Shown: positions 45,215 to 54,663, counted from the first letter of the stretch. The stretch: DNA of 64,000 bases from Bacteroidota bacterium (GCA_023434665.1 JAEYSM010000040.1:1-64000), one strand, 5' to 3'. The notes: generated from the sequence alone by a model not told the origin. A program made the numbers and translations.

Positions 45215-45661
45215 TCAGAGTCTTAGGGAAGATAATTTCAGAAAGACTGCATCATGCGACAATGCAGAATTCTGATCAATAAATGAAATGAGGTAGTGTG
45301 AATTAAGCTCAGAATAATATAATGACCAGAGTGTTGAAATTAATGGCAGGTCATTATCAAGTAAATTCTTAATCTGTGATGTTATGGTTTCGCCCAGTTT
45401 AATGAAAACCTGCGAATCTTGACAACATGGCTCAGGTATGAATTTAGTGGAGTAATCCTTTAGAAGATTGTCACCAGATTGAGGAGCTTGCGAATGATGA
45501 TCTTTATGAGAACAGCATACTTCACCCGATTCCACGTTGTAATGGACGTGATTGGATGAATTGCACTCATGGACATAAAGAACTACTCCTAATGTAGGTA
45601 TCAGAAAAATACCCAGCAAAAGGAAAGTTATTAACGTCTTGAGTGATTTTTTTATCATCAT
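45215..45661 (-). CDS. HYC_CC_PP-like Cys/His-rich exported protein
   Basis: This 148-residue protein has an N-terminal hydrophobic signal/anchor (about 9-30) followed at once by H31-E-C33, a paired-cysteine site C49-C50 with nearby histidines (CCSHKDHHSQ), and a second pair in PEPCC (77-80). The spacing fits the small HYC_CC_PP group of Bacteroidota proteins, which sits next to TonB receptors and HMA proteins. The C-terminal half has no recognisable domain. Metal binding by the Cys/His clusters is likely but unproven. It is the first gene of the minus-strand cassette; two adjacent ATGs (45661, 45658) are possible starts. Confidence 0.7.
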   Translation of the reverse strand: MMIKKSLKTLITFLLLGIFLIPTLGVVLYVHECNSSNHVHYNVESGEVCCSHKDHHSQAPQSGDNLLKDYSTKFIPEPCCQDSQVFIKLGETITSQIKNLLDNDLPLISTLWSLYYSELNSHYLISFIDQNSALSHDAVFLKLSSLRL

Positions 45662-45847
45662 AATTCATTTGCACGCAAAAATAGTAGAATATTTTTTTGA
45701 GATACCGATTTAAGAAAAATTTAACAATCAAATAGTCCCTGATGTTTATATCTCCTGAATTTTCACAAAATTTGTACCACTTTTCTATTTAAATCTTTAG
45801 ACCATCTAATCTGCTTAATTTCACTTAGGTTACTTTATTATCGGGAT

Positions 45848-48800
45848 ATGATTGAGGAGCACAGAATTATAGCTGTATTGAAGAAAGTAGAATTCACACA
45901 TCATACAATTTTTCTGTATACCGTTGCATCATCCACAACTTCATTTTTAAAAGCCGAAGAAAGATTAACACCTTTAAATATAGACACTTTCGACAATCTT
46001 GTTCCTGAACTGAGAAAGATATATGAGTTATCACAGAACATTGAACATGAACAACTGATACAAAGATTCACTAAAAAGAAAATTGGCAGGAAAGAATTCT
46101 TCAATCTTAAAGGCAGTCTTATTCCTGAGGTAGTATTACCGTTTGTAGAGCAGAAAATCTTTGAAATACTTCAACTACTTAAGAAGACAGGTGTGCCTGT
46201 GTATGATTTCTCGGGCATGCCACACTTTTATGACAGCGACAGATACTATTTTGAGCAGGAAAAGGCTTCCACCATTTTATCATTCGAAAGAAAGGAAGAT
46301 GGCACAAGTTATAGGCTCGAAATTACACTGAACCAACAAAAAATCAAACTTGACAAATCCAACAGCTTCATACTGCTGAATGAGCCGTGTTGTTTAATAG
46401 TTGACCGTAGAATTCTGTTTTTTGAAAAAGGAGTTAGTGGAAAGCTTATCCTCCCTTTCCTGACAAAAGAACAAATTGAAATCCCTAAGCGACTCGAATA
46501 TAAATATTTCAATTCCTTCATCAGAAAGGTGGTCAATACTGCTGAAATCAAAGCAAGTGGATTCTCTATAAAAGAAATAAATATCAATCCTGATCCATTA
46601 TTGATTCTGGAGGATGACTGGCAGGGTCAGACTTGTCTCGTTCTTAAATTTCAATATGGACAACGGCAGTTACTTTCCGGAAATAATCAGAATGTTTTCA
46701 CCGATCTTAATGTGGATGAAAACGGATTTACATTCTTCCGGATGAAAAGAAACAGAGATCTCGAGCATAAGTTTAAGCAGCATCTTACTATGGCAGGGCT
46801 TACTTTGTATAGCGATTGCTTTAAAATTAATCATCACGAAAAAGAAGTCTCAAAGTATGACTATATCGAGTGGCTGATTGAGAATAAATCGTTATTAATA
46901 AATAATGGTTTTATACTGCAACAAGAATCGGACAGGGAATTTGTTACTGAAAGTCCCATCATCAGACAATCTCTCGTTTCTTCAACCGACTGGTTCGATG
47001 TGGATATCTATATTGAATTAGGAAATTGCACAATACCCTTTATAAAATTCAAGGACAACATACTGAATGGCAATCGCGAATACGTACTGCCTGATGGAAG
47101 AATTTTTCTGATTCCCGCTGAATGGATGTCACGCTATAAAGAACTTTTAATTCATGGTACAGGGACTAACACTTTAATAAGGTTACAAAAGTTTCATTTC
47201 AGACTTCTTAAGCCATTTAATTTTGAAGAAGTAAAAGAATTCAGCCACTTTGAAAATATAGAATCAGAAGTACCTCAATTGTGTAATGTCACGTTACGCC
47301 CTTATCAGATAAAAGGTTTTCAGTGGCTTTATCAACTTCTTGAGATGGGCTTTGGAGGAATCCTGGCAGATGACATGGGTTTGGGTAAAACACTTCAAAC
47401 CATTGCTCTACTTGCTAAATATTATGATCATGCTTCGCGTATCGCTGATACAATCGAAAAAAGCAGTGAAGATAATGTATCAGGTCAAAAACCAACAGAG
47501 AATGGACGAAACCTACATAATAACAGTTCAAAACCATCTACAGGATCTCAACTGGATTTGTTTAATAACGTCGCTGAAAAGGATATAACGACAAGGATTG
47601 CCAATTCAGCGCATAAGCAGGTAAATACCTACGCCCAAATCAATGCATCGATTATCGCGATGCCTGCCTCGCTGATTTATAATTGGTTGTTTGAAATAAA
47701 ACGTTTCGCTCCCTTGTTGAGGGTCCTGGTTTATGTAGGAAGTGGAAGAAAGTTTTCAAGGAGTATATTGCAGAATTACGACATACTGCTCACTACTTAT
47801 GGCACACTCCGAAATGATATTAAATTACTTTCAAAGTACACTTTCAAATTGGCCATTCTTGATGAAAGTCAATTCATTAAGAATCCTGAATCCAAAACAA
47901 CGACTGCAGTTTACCAACTTAAGAGTGATTACAGAATGTCACTGACAGGGACTCCTGTGGAGAATAACCTGGTGGATTTATGGGCACAGATGAACTTTGC
48001 AAATCCGGGCCTGCTGGGTACACTTTCTAATTTTCAGTACTATTATAGTAATCCGCTGTCACGTAATCCGGAAGATAAACAGGGAAAGGAATTATTATCG
48101 CTTATTCAACCTTTTATATTAAGACGAACAAAAAAGGATGTTGCTCCTGAACTGCCTGATCTGAGTGAGACAATCAGTTACTGCAACATGACTGAAGAGC
48201 AGCAGGAGTTGTACGAAACAGAGAAATCAAAGGTCAGAAATCTTGTAATTGACCAACTTGAAAAGGGTGCATTAGACACAGGTACTAATCCCATAATGAT
48301 TCTGAAAGCCCTGATGCAATTGCGACAAATTTCCAACCATCCAAAACTGGTTGAAGCAGATACCACATCAAACAGCGGAAAGTTTGATGAAATCACTTCT
48401 AAACTCGACACCCTGATGGCAGAAAATCATAAGGTGCTCATTTTCTCTTCTTTTGTTAAGCATCTGCGTCTGGTTGAGGAATACTGTTCACAGAAAAACT
48501 ATGACTATAGTCTTTTAACGGGATCGACCACAAATAGAGAAAAGGTTATTACTGATTTTAAGGCAAATAAGAATGTGAGAGTCTTCCTCATATCTCTAAA
48601 AGCCGGTGGATTCGGATTAAACCTGACAGAAGCTGATTATGTCTTCATCATTGATCCATGGTGGAATCCTGCAGCTGAGATGCAAGCCATTAACAGAGCT
48701 CACAGGATAGGCCAGCACAAGAATGTATTCGTATATCGTTTCATCACAAAAAACAGTGTAGAAGAAAAAATTCTCTATCTGCAGAGCAAGAAAAAGCAAC

Positions 48801-48877
48801 TAGCAGAAACATTCATCAAACCACATAAAATGATTGGCAAAATGACACGTGAAGAAATACTGCAACTCTTTGAATAA
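45848..48877 (+). CDS. SNF2-family DEAD/DEAH-type helicase
   Basis: This 1009-residue protein has an N-terminal region of about 470 residues with no clear motif, then an SNF2 ATPase core. Motif I is DDMGLGKT with K514, motif II is D672-E-S-Q, motif III is SLTGTPVENNLVDLW, and the C-terminal lobe has SLKAGGFGLNLTEADYV and QAINRAHRIGQ. Between motifs I and Ia lies a polar insertion (about 530-600; SSEDNVSGQKPTENG, SQLDLFNN) that looks disordered. These bacterial Snf2 proteins translocate on double-stranded DNA and are linked to transcription recycling or repair; no methylase or nuclease partner is adjacent, so a defence role is not indicated. Confidence 0.93.
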   Translation: MIEEHRIIAVLKKVEFTHHTIFLYTVASSTTSFLKAEERLTPLNIDTFDNLVPELRKIYELSQNIEHEQLIQRFTKKKIGRKEFFNLKGSLIPEVVLPFVEQKIFEILQLLKKTGVPVYDFSGMPHFYDSDRYYFEQEKASTILSFERKEDGTSYRLEITLNQQKIKLDKSNSFILLNEPCCLIVDRRILFFEKGVSGKLILPFLTKEQIEIPKRLEYKYFNSFIRKVVNTAEIKASGFSIKEININPDPLLILEDDWQGQTCLVLKFQYGQRQLLSGNNQNVFTDLNVDENGFTFFRMKRNRDLEHKFKQHLTMAGLTLYSDCFKINHHEKEVSKYDYIEWLIENKSLLINNGFILQQESDREFVTESPIIRQSLVSSTDWFDVDIYIELGNCTIPFIKFKDNILNGNREYVLPDGRIFLIPAEWMSRYKELLIHGTGTNTLIRLQKFHFRLLKPFNFEEVKEFSHFENIESEVPQLCNVTLRPYQIKGFQWLYQLLEMGFGGILADDMGLGKTLQTIALLAKYYDHASRIADTIEKSSEDNVSGQKPTENGRNLHNNSSKPSTGSQLDLFNNVAEKDITTRIANSAHKQVNTYAQINASIIAMPASLIYNWLFEIKRFAPLLRVLVYVGSGRKFSRSILQNYDILLTTYGTLRNDIKLLSKYTFKLAILDESQFIKNPESKTTTAVYQLKSDYRMSLTGTPVENNLVDLWAQMNFANPGLLGTLSNFQYYYSNPLSRNPEDKQGKELLSLIQPFILRRTKKDVAPELPDLSETISYCNMTEEQQELYETEKSKVRNLVIDQLEKGALDTGTNPIMILKALMQLRQISNHPKLVEADTTSNSGKFDEITSKLDTLMAENHKVLIFSSFVKHLRLVEEYCSQKNYDYSLLTGSTTNREKVITDFKANKNVRVFLISLKAGGFGLNLTEADYVFIIDPWWNPAAEMQAINRAHRIGQHKNVFVYRFITKNSVEEKILYLQSKKKQLAETFIKPHKMIGKMTREEILQLFE

Positions 48878-49020
48878 CACTGCTTTTTTTTGGTAGTACC
48901 GATAATTCTTCCGGCGAAACAAACAGCACATATATGCTGGATTGCTGCTATGCCATAATGTAGCACAATTGTGGCACGGATGGCTACAAAATGATTAAAA
49001 TAATGCAATTTTTAGCAAAA

Positions 49021-49053
49021 CGAAAACAGGCAGAACATTGCTGATCTGCCTGT
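49021..49053 (-). terminator. tRNA-His terminator
   Basis: On the minus strand ACAGGCAGA (49053-49045) and TCTGCCTGT (49034-49026) form a 9-bp stem with a 10-base loop, followed by TTTTCGTTTTG. Confidence 0.75.
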
Positions 49054-49072
49054 AAACGTTTTTAATTAGATG

Positions 49073-49147
49073 GGTGAATAATGGGATTCGAACCCACGAC
49101 CCTCAGAACCACAATCTGATGCTCTAACCGACTGAGCTATATTCACC
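49073..49147 (-). tRNA. tRNA-His (anticodon GTG)
   Basis: On the minus strand the molecule starts GGTGAATATAGCTCAG, has anticodon stem TCAGA/TCTGA with loop TTGTGGT (anticodon GTG), T-arm CGTGGGTTCGAATCCCA, and ends TATTCACC. It carries the histidine-specific extra G at -1 opposite discriminator C73. The CCA end is not encoded, unlike the tRNA-Ser in this window. Confidence 0.95.
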
Positions 49148-49159
49148 GTTTAAGTGGTG

Positions 49160-49190
49160 CAAAAGTAATACATTTCTTTTACATAATAAA
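49160..49190 (-). promoter_or_regulatory. tRNA-His promoter (-33/-7)
   Basis: On the minus strand TTTA (49190-49187), a 19-base spacer, TACTTTTG (49167-49160). The predicted start near 49154 gives a 7-base 5' leader. Confidence 0.55.
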
Positions 49191-49322
49191 CAGCATACAT
49201 CAAGTTTTTTCTTCAAAATAACTGTCAGGTTTATTAGTTTTGTTGTCAGTTATCAACCTGAATCAATACTTAGTCTGGCACTTTTAAAACTAACCCAGAC
49301 TATACCAAACCATTAATTTACT

Positions 49323-50534
49323 GTGTTGAAGAAAAGAACCTCACGCAATGACTCCTTAAGCTCTATTGCTTTTGCCTCATTAATGAGAAATACAAACGTG
49401 GTTATTAGCCTGATAGGGATCGGCGCAGTGGTTATCATTGCAGTACTTGGTTACCTGATCACACCCGATAAAACACCGTATGTTAATGAACAACATCTGG
49501 AGATTGCAGCCAAAAAGCCAGGATTTTCGACACAAATGCTAAAAATCAGAAATGATGAAGTTAAAGTCAGACAATCATGGATAAAGACTCTCTATTACGG
49601 CAAAAGGTCAGATTACACCCTTATTCCAATCAGTACATACAGATTCTCAAGTGATAGTATAACTGTGTGGTTGAATGGTGAAGAACCATCAGAAATAAAT
49701 CCGGGCATTGCATGGAACTTAAAGGATGTTGTTTATGCAATTCCTGAAAGTTCCACAACTGAATTGCCGGAGTATGATCTGGACAAAAACCCGATTGAAA
49801 CAACACTTTCAAAACTACAAACTTCAGTCAGGAATAAGCACCTCATTACAAAAACTTTTATTCTTGGCACCGATAGATTTGGCAGGGATATGTTAAGTCA
49901 GTTAATGATAGGCACCCGAGTCAGCATTTCTGTTGGCTTTATTTCAGTTTTAATTTCACTTGTAGTCGGGATCTTTCTAGGTGCGCTATCGGGATTTTTC
50001 AGGGGATGGGTAGATGATGTTATAGTCTGGTTTATCAATGTTATATGGTCAATTCCTACTTTGTTACTTGTAATCGCAATAACTTTCGCGCTAGGCAAAG
50101 GATTCTGGCAGGTATTTATTGCTGTTGGCCTCACGATGTGGGTTGAAGTAGCAAGAGTTGTCAGGGGACAAATAATGAGCCTAAGGGAGAAGGAGTTTGT
50201 AGAAGCTGCAAGAGCATTGGGATATAAGAATTTCAGAATAATCACCAGGCATATATTGCCAAATACTATCGGGCCGGTGATAGTGATATCAGCTGCTAAT
50301 TTTGCTTCAGCCATTCTGATAGAAGCCGGACTAAGTTTCTTAGGCATAGGTGTTCAGCCTCCAATGCCTTCATGGGGTACTATGATTAAAGAAAATTATG
50401 CCTATATAATTCTCGACAATCCCTGGCTTGCGCTGATTCCCGGTATCGCTATAATGCTCCTCGTGTTGGCGTTTATGTTAATAGGAAATGGCCTCAGGGA
50501 TGCACTTGATGTAAAATCGAATACAGTTTTTTGA
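49323..50534 (+). CDS. DppC-like peptide ABC transporter permease
   Basis: This 403-residue inner-membrane permease belongs to the DppC/OppC group. The coupling loop that docks on the ATPase is intact as EFVEAARALGYKNFRIITRHILPN, and GTDRFGRDMLSQLMIGTRVSISVGF matches the family. After the first transmembrane helix (about 27-49) there is a non-cytoplasmic segment of roughly 120 residues, so the protein is about 100 residues longer than E. coli DppC. The start is GTG, 75 residues before the YGK periplasmic part, chosen to include the first helix. The partner permease, ATPases and binding protein are not adjacent. Confidence 0.9.
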   Translation: MLKKRTSRNDSLSSIAFASLMRNTNVVISLIGIGAVVIIAVLGYLITPDKTPYVNEQHLEIAAKKPGFSTQMLKIRNDEVKVRQSWIKTLYYGKRSDYTLIPISTYRFSSDSITVWLNGEEPSEINPGIAWNLKDVVYAIPESSTTELPEYDLDKNPIETTLSKLQTSVRNKHLITKTFILGTDRFGRDMLSQLMIGTRVSISVGFISVLISLVVGIFLGALSGFFRGWVDDVIVWFINVIWSIPTLLLVIAITFALGKGFWQVFIAVGLTMWVEVARVVRGQIMSLREKEFVEAARALGYKNFRIITRHILPNTIGPVIVISAANFASAILIEAGLSFLGIGVQPPMPSWGTMIKENYAYIILDNPWLALIPGIAIMLLVLAFMLIGNGLRDALDVKSNTVF

Positions 50535-50613
50535 TTTCCAGTCTATGATGATGCCCAGCTTGGGATAGCACGTTAAATTAGAAATCAACTCAAAGAACCA
50601 CGCAAGGATTCAT

Positions 50614-52149
50614 TTAATAGGGTAATCTGACTTTTAATCTTTCACTACTTCTCTGGTATTGCCTGTATTCGTGATTTCCGCAATTAACGCCTCTCCCCTT
50701 TCCAATACAGAAACCTTTTATCAATGGAATCTTAACCATAAAATAGAGATCCGTTCCTGTAAAATCATTAAATCCGAAAAAGCTACCAAGTTTATCAGTT
50801 CCTATAACAAAATTTGAGAAGCGCGCACTTATTCCTAATCGTGGATACCTGAAATTATAAACTGTAATCGGGACTGCAATTTCAAATCTATCTCTTTCAA
50901 TTCGCGGTGTGACAGAGACCTGTGATGGCCGCACTACCATACTTTCATTGTGTATCAAAGGCAAAACCACACTTGCGTTTATGTAAGTCTGTTCATTCAT
51001 TCTGTAATCAAACTGAAAACTTGCCGCTGCAGGAAGATATACTCTGAATGATTCCTCGTTTACAGTGGTCAAAGAACCAATAGAGGGATCGTGAAATGTA
51101 GTGGTCATTTGATTGAATAATTGATCCAGATATTCAATGTCGAGATTAGTAAAGTCATTCCATTGCCCTTGGGCATCCACCAGTTCGATCTGTTTTATAT
51201 TTTTCTTAAAACTCACATATCCAATATCTAATAAGGAGAATCCAATGCTATAATAGTAATCTTCGAAAGGTTGCTCACATGCGGAATAACGTTTATTAGT
51301 ATGCCCTTTCATTTTTTTCTGATAAGTGAATCCGATATCGAATCCTACACCACTCCCCAATACTAAAGGATTGCCGAAATTCACATCATTCGTTGCATAA
51401 TCAAGCGGGGCAGATACTCCTGCGCGTCCATTGGCATTATATACTACAAGGGTATCATCGTTTGGAAGCATATAACTTACATTATCAATGTACCAGTAAG
51501 CTCCTCCCATTCCCAGAAGTCCTTTAACGGTAATTCCACCAGAGAGATGATCGAGGTTCTGCTTATACAAAACCTGAGAATATGTGAGAGCAAGTTCACC
51601 AAATGAAAGTGCAGCAGCTCTTACATCTTTCTCATTATCAAACCTTATACGATGTTGCGGATAAAAATCAAAGCCCTCAACTCCAAACTTTGCCATCTCA
51701 TAAGGAACATTGTCAGCAGATACGATACTCCGCATTGCAGTTGAGATTCCAAAGGCTTTGTTGTTCTTAGAAAACATTACACCCGGACCAAGAATCTTTG
51801 CCTGAACGAAAGCATTCTTTAGTGATGTGTTATAATAATCGTAAAACTCACGGTCTTCAGTCCTGTTTGGACTGATCTCTACTGGATGAGTTGGAAATTC
51901 AGCACCACTTTCAAAAAATCTGGTGAACTTGTATGTTTCTTTCCCAAGATAAACCGCATTGTTATCTCCAAAAATGTGCAATCCAATGATATTAGCATCA
52001 AAATATAACTTCGAATTGACCAGTGCTGTCGGATTTAGTTGTGCACCGGTTATTCCGGCATAATTGCTATGAACAAAGCCATTCATTTCCTGAGCAATTG
52101 CATTACCGGAAAGTAGTAATAGAAGGAAAAAGAAAGCGTTTTTCAACAC
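50614..52149 (-). CDS. DUF5723-like outer-membrane beta-barrel protein
   Basis: This 511-residue protein has a signal peptide (about 1-19, NAIAQ) and an almost entirely beta-stranded body with alternating aromatic residues, starting HSNYAGITGAQLNPTALVNSKLYFDANIIG. This opening and the overall length match the DUF5723 group of Bacteroidota outer-membrane proteins. The C-terminal strands include GISARFSNFVIGTDKLGSFFGF. Function is unknown; a barrel in the outer membrane is inferred. It is monocistronic and convergent with the DppC-like gene, 79 bases apart, with no clear terminator between them. Confidence 0.72.
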   Translation of the reverse strand: MLKNAFFFLLLLLSGNAIAQEMNGFVHSNYAGITGAQLNPTALVNSKLYFDANIIGLHIFGDNNAVYLGKETYKFTRFFESGAEFPTHPVEISPNRTEDREFYDYYNTSLKNAFVQAKILGPGVMFSKNNKAFGISTAMRSIVSADNVPYEMAKFGVEGFDFYPQHRIRFDNEKDVRAAALSFGELALTYSQVLYKQNLDHLSGGITVKGLLGMGGAYWYIDNVSYMLPNDDTLVVYNANGRAGVSAPLDYATNDVNFGNPLVLGSGVGFDIGFTYQKKMKGHTNKRYSACEQPFEDYYYSIGFSLLDIGYVSFKKNIKQIELVDAQGQWNDFTNLDIEYLDQLFNQMTTTFHDPSIGSLTTVNEESFRVYLPAAASFQFDYRMNEQTYINASVVLPLIHNESMVVRPSQVSVTPRIERDRFEIAVPITVYNFRYPRLGISARFSNFVIGTDKLGSFFGFNDFTGTDLYFMVKIPLIKGFCIGKGRGVNCGNHEYRQYQRSSERLKVRLPY

Positions 52150-52383
52150 TACAATATTTTTGTTAATTAAAACGAGTAATAGCCCGGTTTGGTATTTTAA
52201 CAGAGGGTAAAGTTAAAAGTTTTAATTTAAACAGGTTGCTCAAATTCAACAGAAGTTTTTCACTAAAAATTCAACTATTATTATCTATCTGATATTGTGA
52301 GAATTAAAATATCATTTCCGCCAAATTGAACTAAAGTGCATCTCTTTGGGTTTACGGCGTTAGTTAAAACAATTTCTTAATCT

Positions 52384-52391
52384 TACCTTTG
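52384..52391 (+). promoter_or_regulatory. Promoter -7 box of the 52422 gene
   Basis: TACCTTTG matches TAnnTTTG. It overlaps an in-frame TTG at 52389, ruling that out as a start and supporting the ATG at 52422. Predicted start near 52397. Confidence 0.5.
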
Positions 52392-52421
52392 AACCCCTTT
52401 CAGTACAAAAATCTGTTGAAA

Positions 52422-53222
52422 ATGAAATACAAAAATTTTACTGCTTGGATCCTTGCTATTATCGTAACTCTGTCATTGGTTGTTTATCAGCGTATGACCG
52501 GTCCAACTCATCCCATAAAAGATAAAGTTATAATTAATGGTGAAACATTTAAATATAAACTTATCCGCAGTTATGGTGGGCCTGATGACGCAGAAATTGT
52601 AATCAATGATCCTGATAATCTTATTGATGGCACCATCACTTATAAAAGATATAAAAGTTATGATGAATGGTCAACCGTGCCATTACGGCATCAGGGAGGC
52701 AAACTAATTGCCAGTATTCCTCATCAGCCACCTGCAGGGAAAGTAGAGTATTCTATTACACTCACTGATGGAACTAATGAATACCAGTTATCCGAAAAGC
52801 CAGTCATTATTCGTTTTAAGGGTGATGTTCCAGCTTATATTTTAATTCCACACATTCTACTCATGTTCATGGCAATGCTTTTCTCAACACGTACAGGTAT
52901 TGAAGCATTATTAAAAGGTCCCAGAACACTTAAATACAGCATCTGGACAGCCTTGCTGCTTACAGGGGGAGGACTTATCCTTGGACCAATCGTCCAAAAA
53001 TTTGCATTTGGAGCTTACTGGACAGGTTGGCCTTTTGGACACGACCTGACCGATAATAAAACAGCCCTGGCATTCATCTTCTGGATTATAGCAATTTATA
53101 AATTGTCACGAAATCGCGAAAACAGAAAATGGGCGCTTATTGCAGCCGTCGTTATGACTCTTGTTTATCTAATTCCCCATAGTGTTCTTGGATCCGAAAT
53201 CGACCACACCAAAACATCTTGA
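52422..53222 (+). CDS. Membrane protein coupled to rhomboid, unknown function
   Basis: From the ATG at 52422 (MKYKNFTAWIL) this is a 266-residue protein that I do not recognise. It has an N-terminal transmembrane helix (about 5-22), a soluble beta-rich domain outside the cytoplasm (about 28-140, with INGETFKYKLIRSYGGPDD and an Ig-like strand pattern), and four further membrane helices (about 142-165, 180-200, 220-235, 240-256). A short loop FGAYWTGWPFGHDLTDNK between helices is rich in aromatic and charged residues. The stop codon overlaps the start of the rhomboid gene (TGATG), so both are made together, suggesting a substrate or partner. Confidence 0.78.
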   Translation: MKYKNFTAWILAIIVTLSLVVYQRMTGPTHPIKDKVIINGETFKYKLIRSYGGPDDAEIVINDPDNLIDGTITYKRYKSYDEWSTVPLRHQGGKLIASIPHQPPAGKVEYSITLTDGTNEYQLSEKPVIIRFKGDVPAYILIPHILLMFMAMLFSTRTGIEALLKGPRTLKYSIWTALLLTGGGLILGPIVQKFAFGAYWTGWPFGHDLTDNKTALAFIFWIIAIYKLSRNRENRKWALIAAVVMTLVYLIPHSVLGSEIDHTKTS

Positions 53223-53842
53223 TGATTACTGTTATAATAATAATTGCGACTGCCCTTATATCTGTACTTGCATTCAGTAATAATGCTTTGTACGACAAGA
53301 TGATGTTTGATCCTTACAGGATTAATCATATGCGTCAGTATCACCGGTTCTTTTCACATGGATTGGTTCATGCTGATTGGGCTCATCTGCTGATAAACAT
53401 GTTCGTCCTGTATTCGTTTGGCAGCATGGTAGAGGAAATTTTTAAATATTTGTTTGGACTGAACAAAGGCATCTATTATTTCCTGTTATTGTATATTGGT
53501 GGAGTTGTACTTTCGGCCACTCCATCTTATGGAAAGCACAAAAATAATTCGTGGTACAGGGCAGTTGGGGCATCCGGTGCTATCTCTGCCGTATTGTTCT
53601 CCAGTATAATCATAAGCCCTCTTTCAGGCATTCGCTTTATTTTTATTCCGGTAGATATACCTGCCTTCATATTTGGAATCTTATACCTTGTCTATTCAGC
53701 CTATATGGCCCGAAAGGCGAATGATAACATTGGTCACGACGCCCATTTTTGGGGAGCTGTTTATGGCGTTGCATATACAATAGCAATAAAACCGGCTTTA
53801 TTTACCGGCTTTATTGAGCAGATTAAAAATTTTATTTCGTGA
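53222..53842 (+). CDS. Rhomboid-family intramembrane serine protease
   Basis: This 206-residue integral membrane protease has six predicted helices. The nucleophile is S118 in AVGASGAISAVLF (GxSG motif) and the catalytic histidine is H175 in GHDAHFWGAVYG. FFSHGLVHADWAHLLINMFVLYSFG matches the conserved loop-1/helix-2 region with HxxxN. It would cut transmembrane helices within the inner membrane. The start is the ATG at 53222, which overlaps the preceding stop by one base. Substrate unknown; the coupled membrane protein is the natural first suspect. Confidence 0.92.
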   Translation: MITVIIIIATALISVLAFSNNALYDKMMFDPYRINHMRQYHRFFSHGLVHADWAHLLINMFVLYSFGSMVEEIFKYLFGLNKGIYYFLLLYIGGVVLSATPSYGKHKNNSWYRAVGASGAISAVLFSSIIISPLSGIRFIFIPVDIPAFIFGILYLVYSAYMARKANDNIGHDAHFWGAVYGVAYTIAIKPALFTGFIEQIKNFIS

Positions 53843-53902
53843 TAGAATTTGCAGGATCACTTATACTGATCGCAACCCTGGCTCAATGGCGACCCCATTA
53901 TG

Positions 53903-53940
53903 AATATTCTCAAAATTCATGGGTTGGGAGAATATTTTTA
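53903..53940 (+). terminator. Rhomboid-operon terminator
   Basis: AATATTCTC (53903-53911) pairs with GAGAATATT (53928-53936) over a 16-base loop, followed by TTTA. The stop of the convergent YqgE gene lies six bases further on. Confidence 0.65.
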
Positions 53941-53945
53941 GACTC

Positions 53946-54530
53946 CTAATTATATGAGGGGTCGGGAGGATAAACTGCCCAGAATTTATATTCTTTTCCT
54001 AGCTTTTTAAGTGTCAGAGCCCATAATTCTGTAGGATTACTCCTGAAAACCTGCTGTTGTGTAGTCATTGATACCACCCAGGATTTTTCTTCTAACTCAC
54101 GATTCAATTGATTAGCTACCCATCCGGAATATCCAATATAAAATTTGATCTCTGAACTGCTCAGCTCTTTAGTCCTTATTAACTCCTTTACAGTGTCAAT
54201 ATTCCCGCCCCAGTATAGTCCGTCTATAATTGGAATTCCATCATCAATGAGGTCAGGCCGTGAGTGTATAAAAAAAAGACTATCTGTTTTGACAGGACCA
54301 CCAAGGAAAACCGGTGCGTCAAAGTCTTCAAATTCCGAAGTTATATCGCTGAGTTTTACTTCAACCGGCTTGTTAATGATGATTCCAAACGAACCCTCAT
54401 CACTGTGTTCGGCAAGTAAAACTACTGATTTTTTAAAGTAAAAGTCTTGTAAAAAAGGAACCGATATTAATATCCGGCCTGTATGGGGTTTTATTTTCGA
54501 AGGCTCCATGGTTCTTTGTTTTTGTGCCAA
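53946..54530 (-). CDS. YqgE/AlgH-family protein
   Basis: This 194-residue cytoplasmic protein matches the YqgE/AlgH (UPF0301) family: GRILISVPFLQDFYFKKSVVLLAEHSDEGSFG (quoted in part as GRILISVP and FKKSVVLL), GIIINKP, VFLGGPV and GYSGWVANQLNREL are all present in order. The family was once linked to alginate regulation, but its molecular role is unsettled. Start could be M1 (54530) or M8 (MEPSKIKPHTG, 54509), both before the conserved domain. It is transcribed divergently from murL. Confidence 0.92.
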   Translation of the reverse strand: MAQKQRTMEPSKIKPHTGRILISVPFLQDFYFKKSVVLLAEHSDEGSFGIIINKPVEVKLSDITSEFEDFDAPVFLGGPVKTDSLFFIHSRPDLIDDGIPIIDGLYWGGNIDTVKELIRTKELSSSEIKFYIGYSGWVANQLNRELEEKSWVVSMTTQQQVFRSNPTELWALTLKKLGKEYKFWAVYPPDPSYN

Positions 54531-54611
54531 AGTGGCGTTTACTATTTACTTATTTCATAGAATAGCTTTATTATTAGAATTCTATTCCCGTTATCCAACG
54601 GTGTAATTCAG

Positions 54612-54619
54612 TAATTTTG
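54612..54619 (+). promoter_or_regulatory. murL promoter, -7 box
   Basis: TAATTTTG, predicted start near 54625. This lies downstream of an in-frame TTG at 54622 and supports the ATG at 54664 as murL start. Confidence 0.5.
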
Positions 54620-54663
54620 CATTGCATTTATCTTCTAATTTACAAATTTTATACCACTTTATC

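Noticed and set aside
45848..48877. SNF2 helicase as part of a phage-defence system
   Set aside because: No methylase, nuclease, PLD or DUF partner is adjacent; the neighbours are a metal cassette and a tRNA gene.
49073..49147. tRNA-His as an integration attachment site
   Set aside because: No duplicated tRNA 3' end, integrase or foreign-looking block lies next to it.
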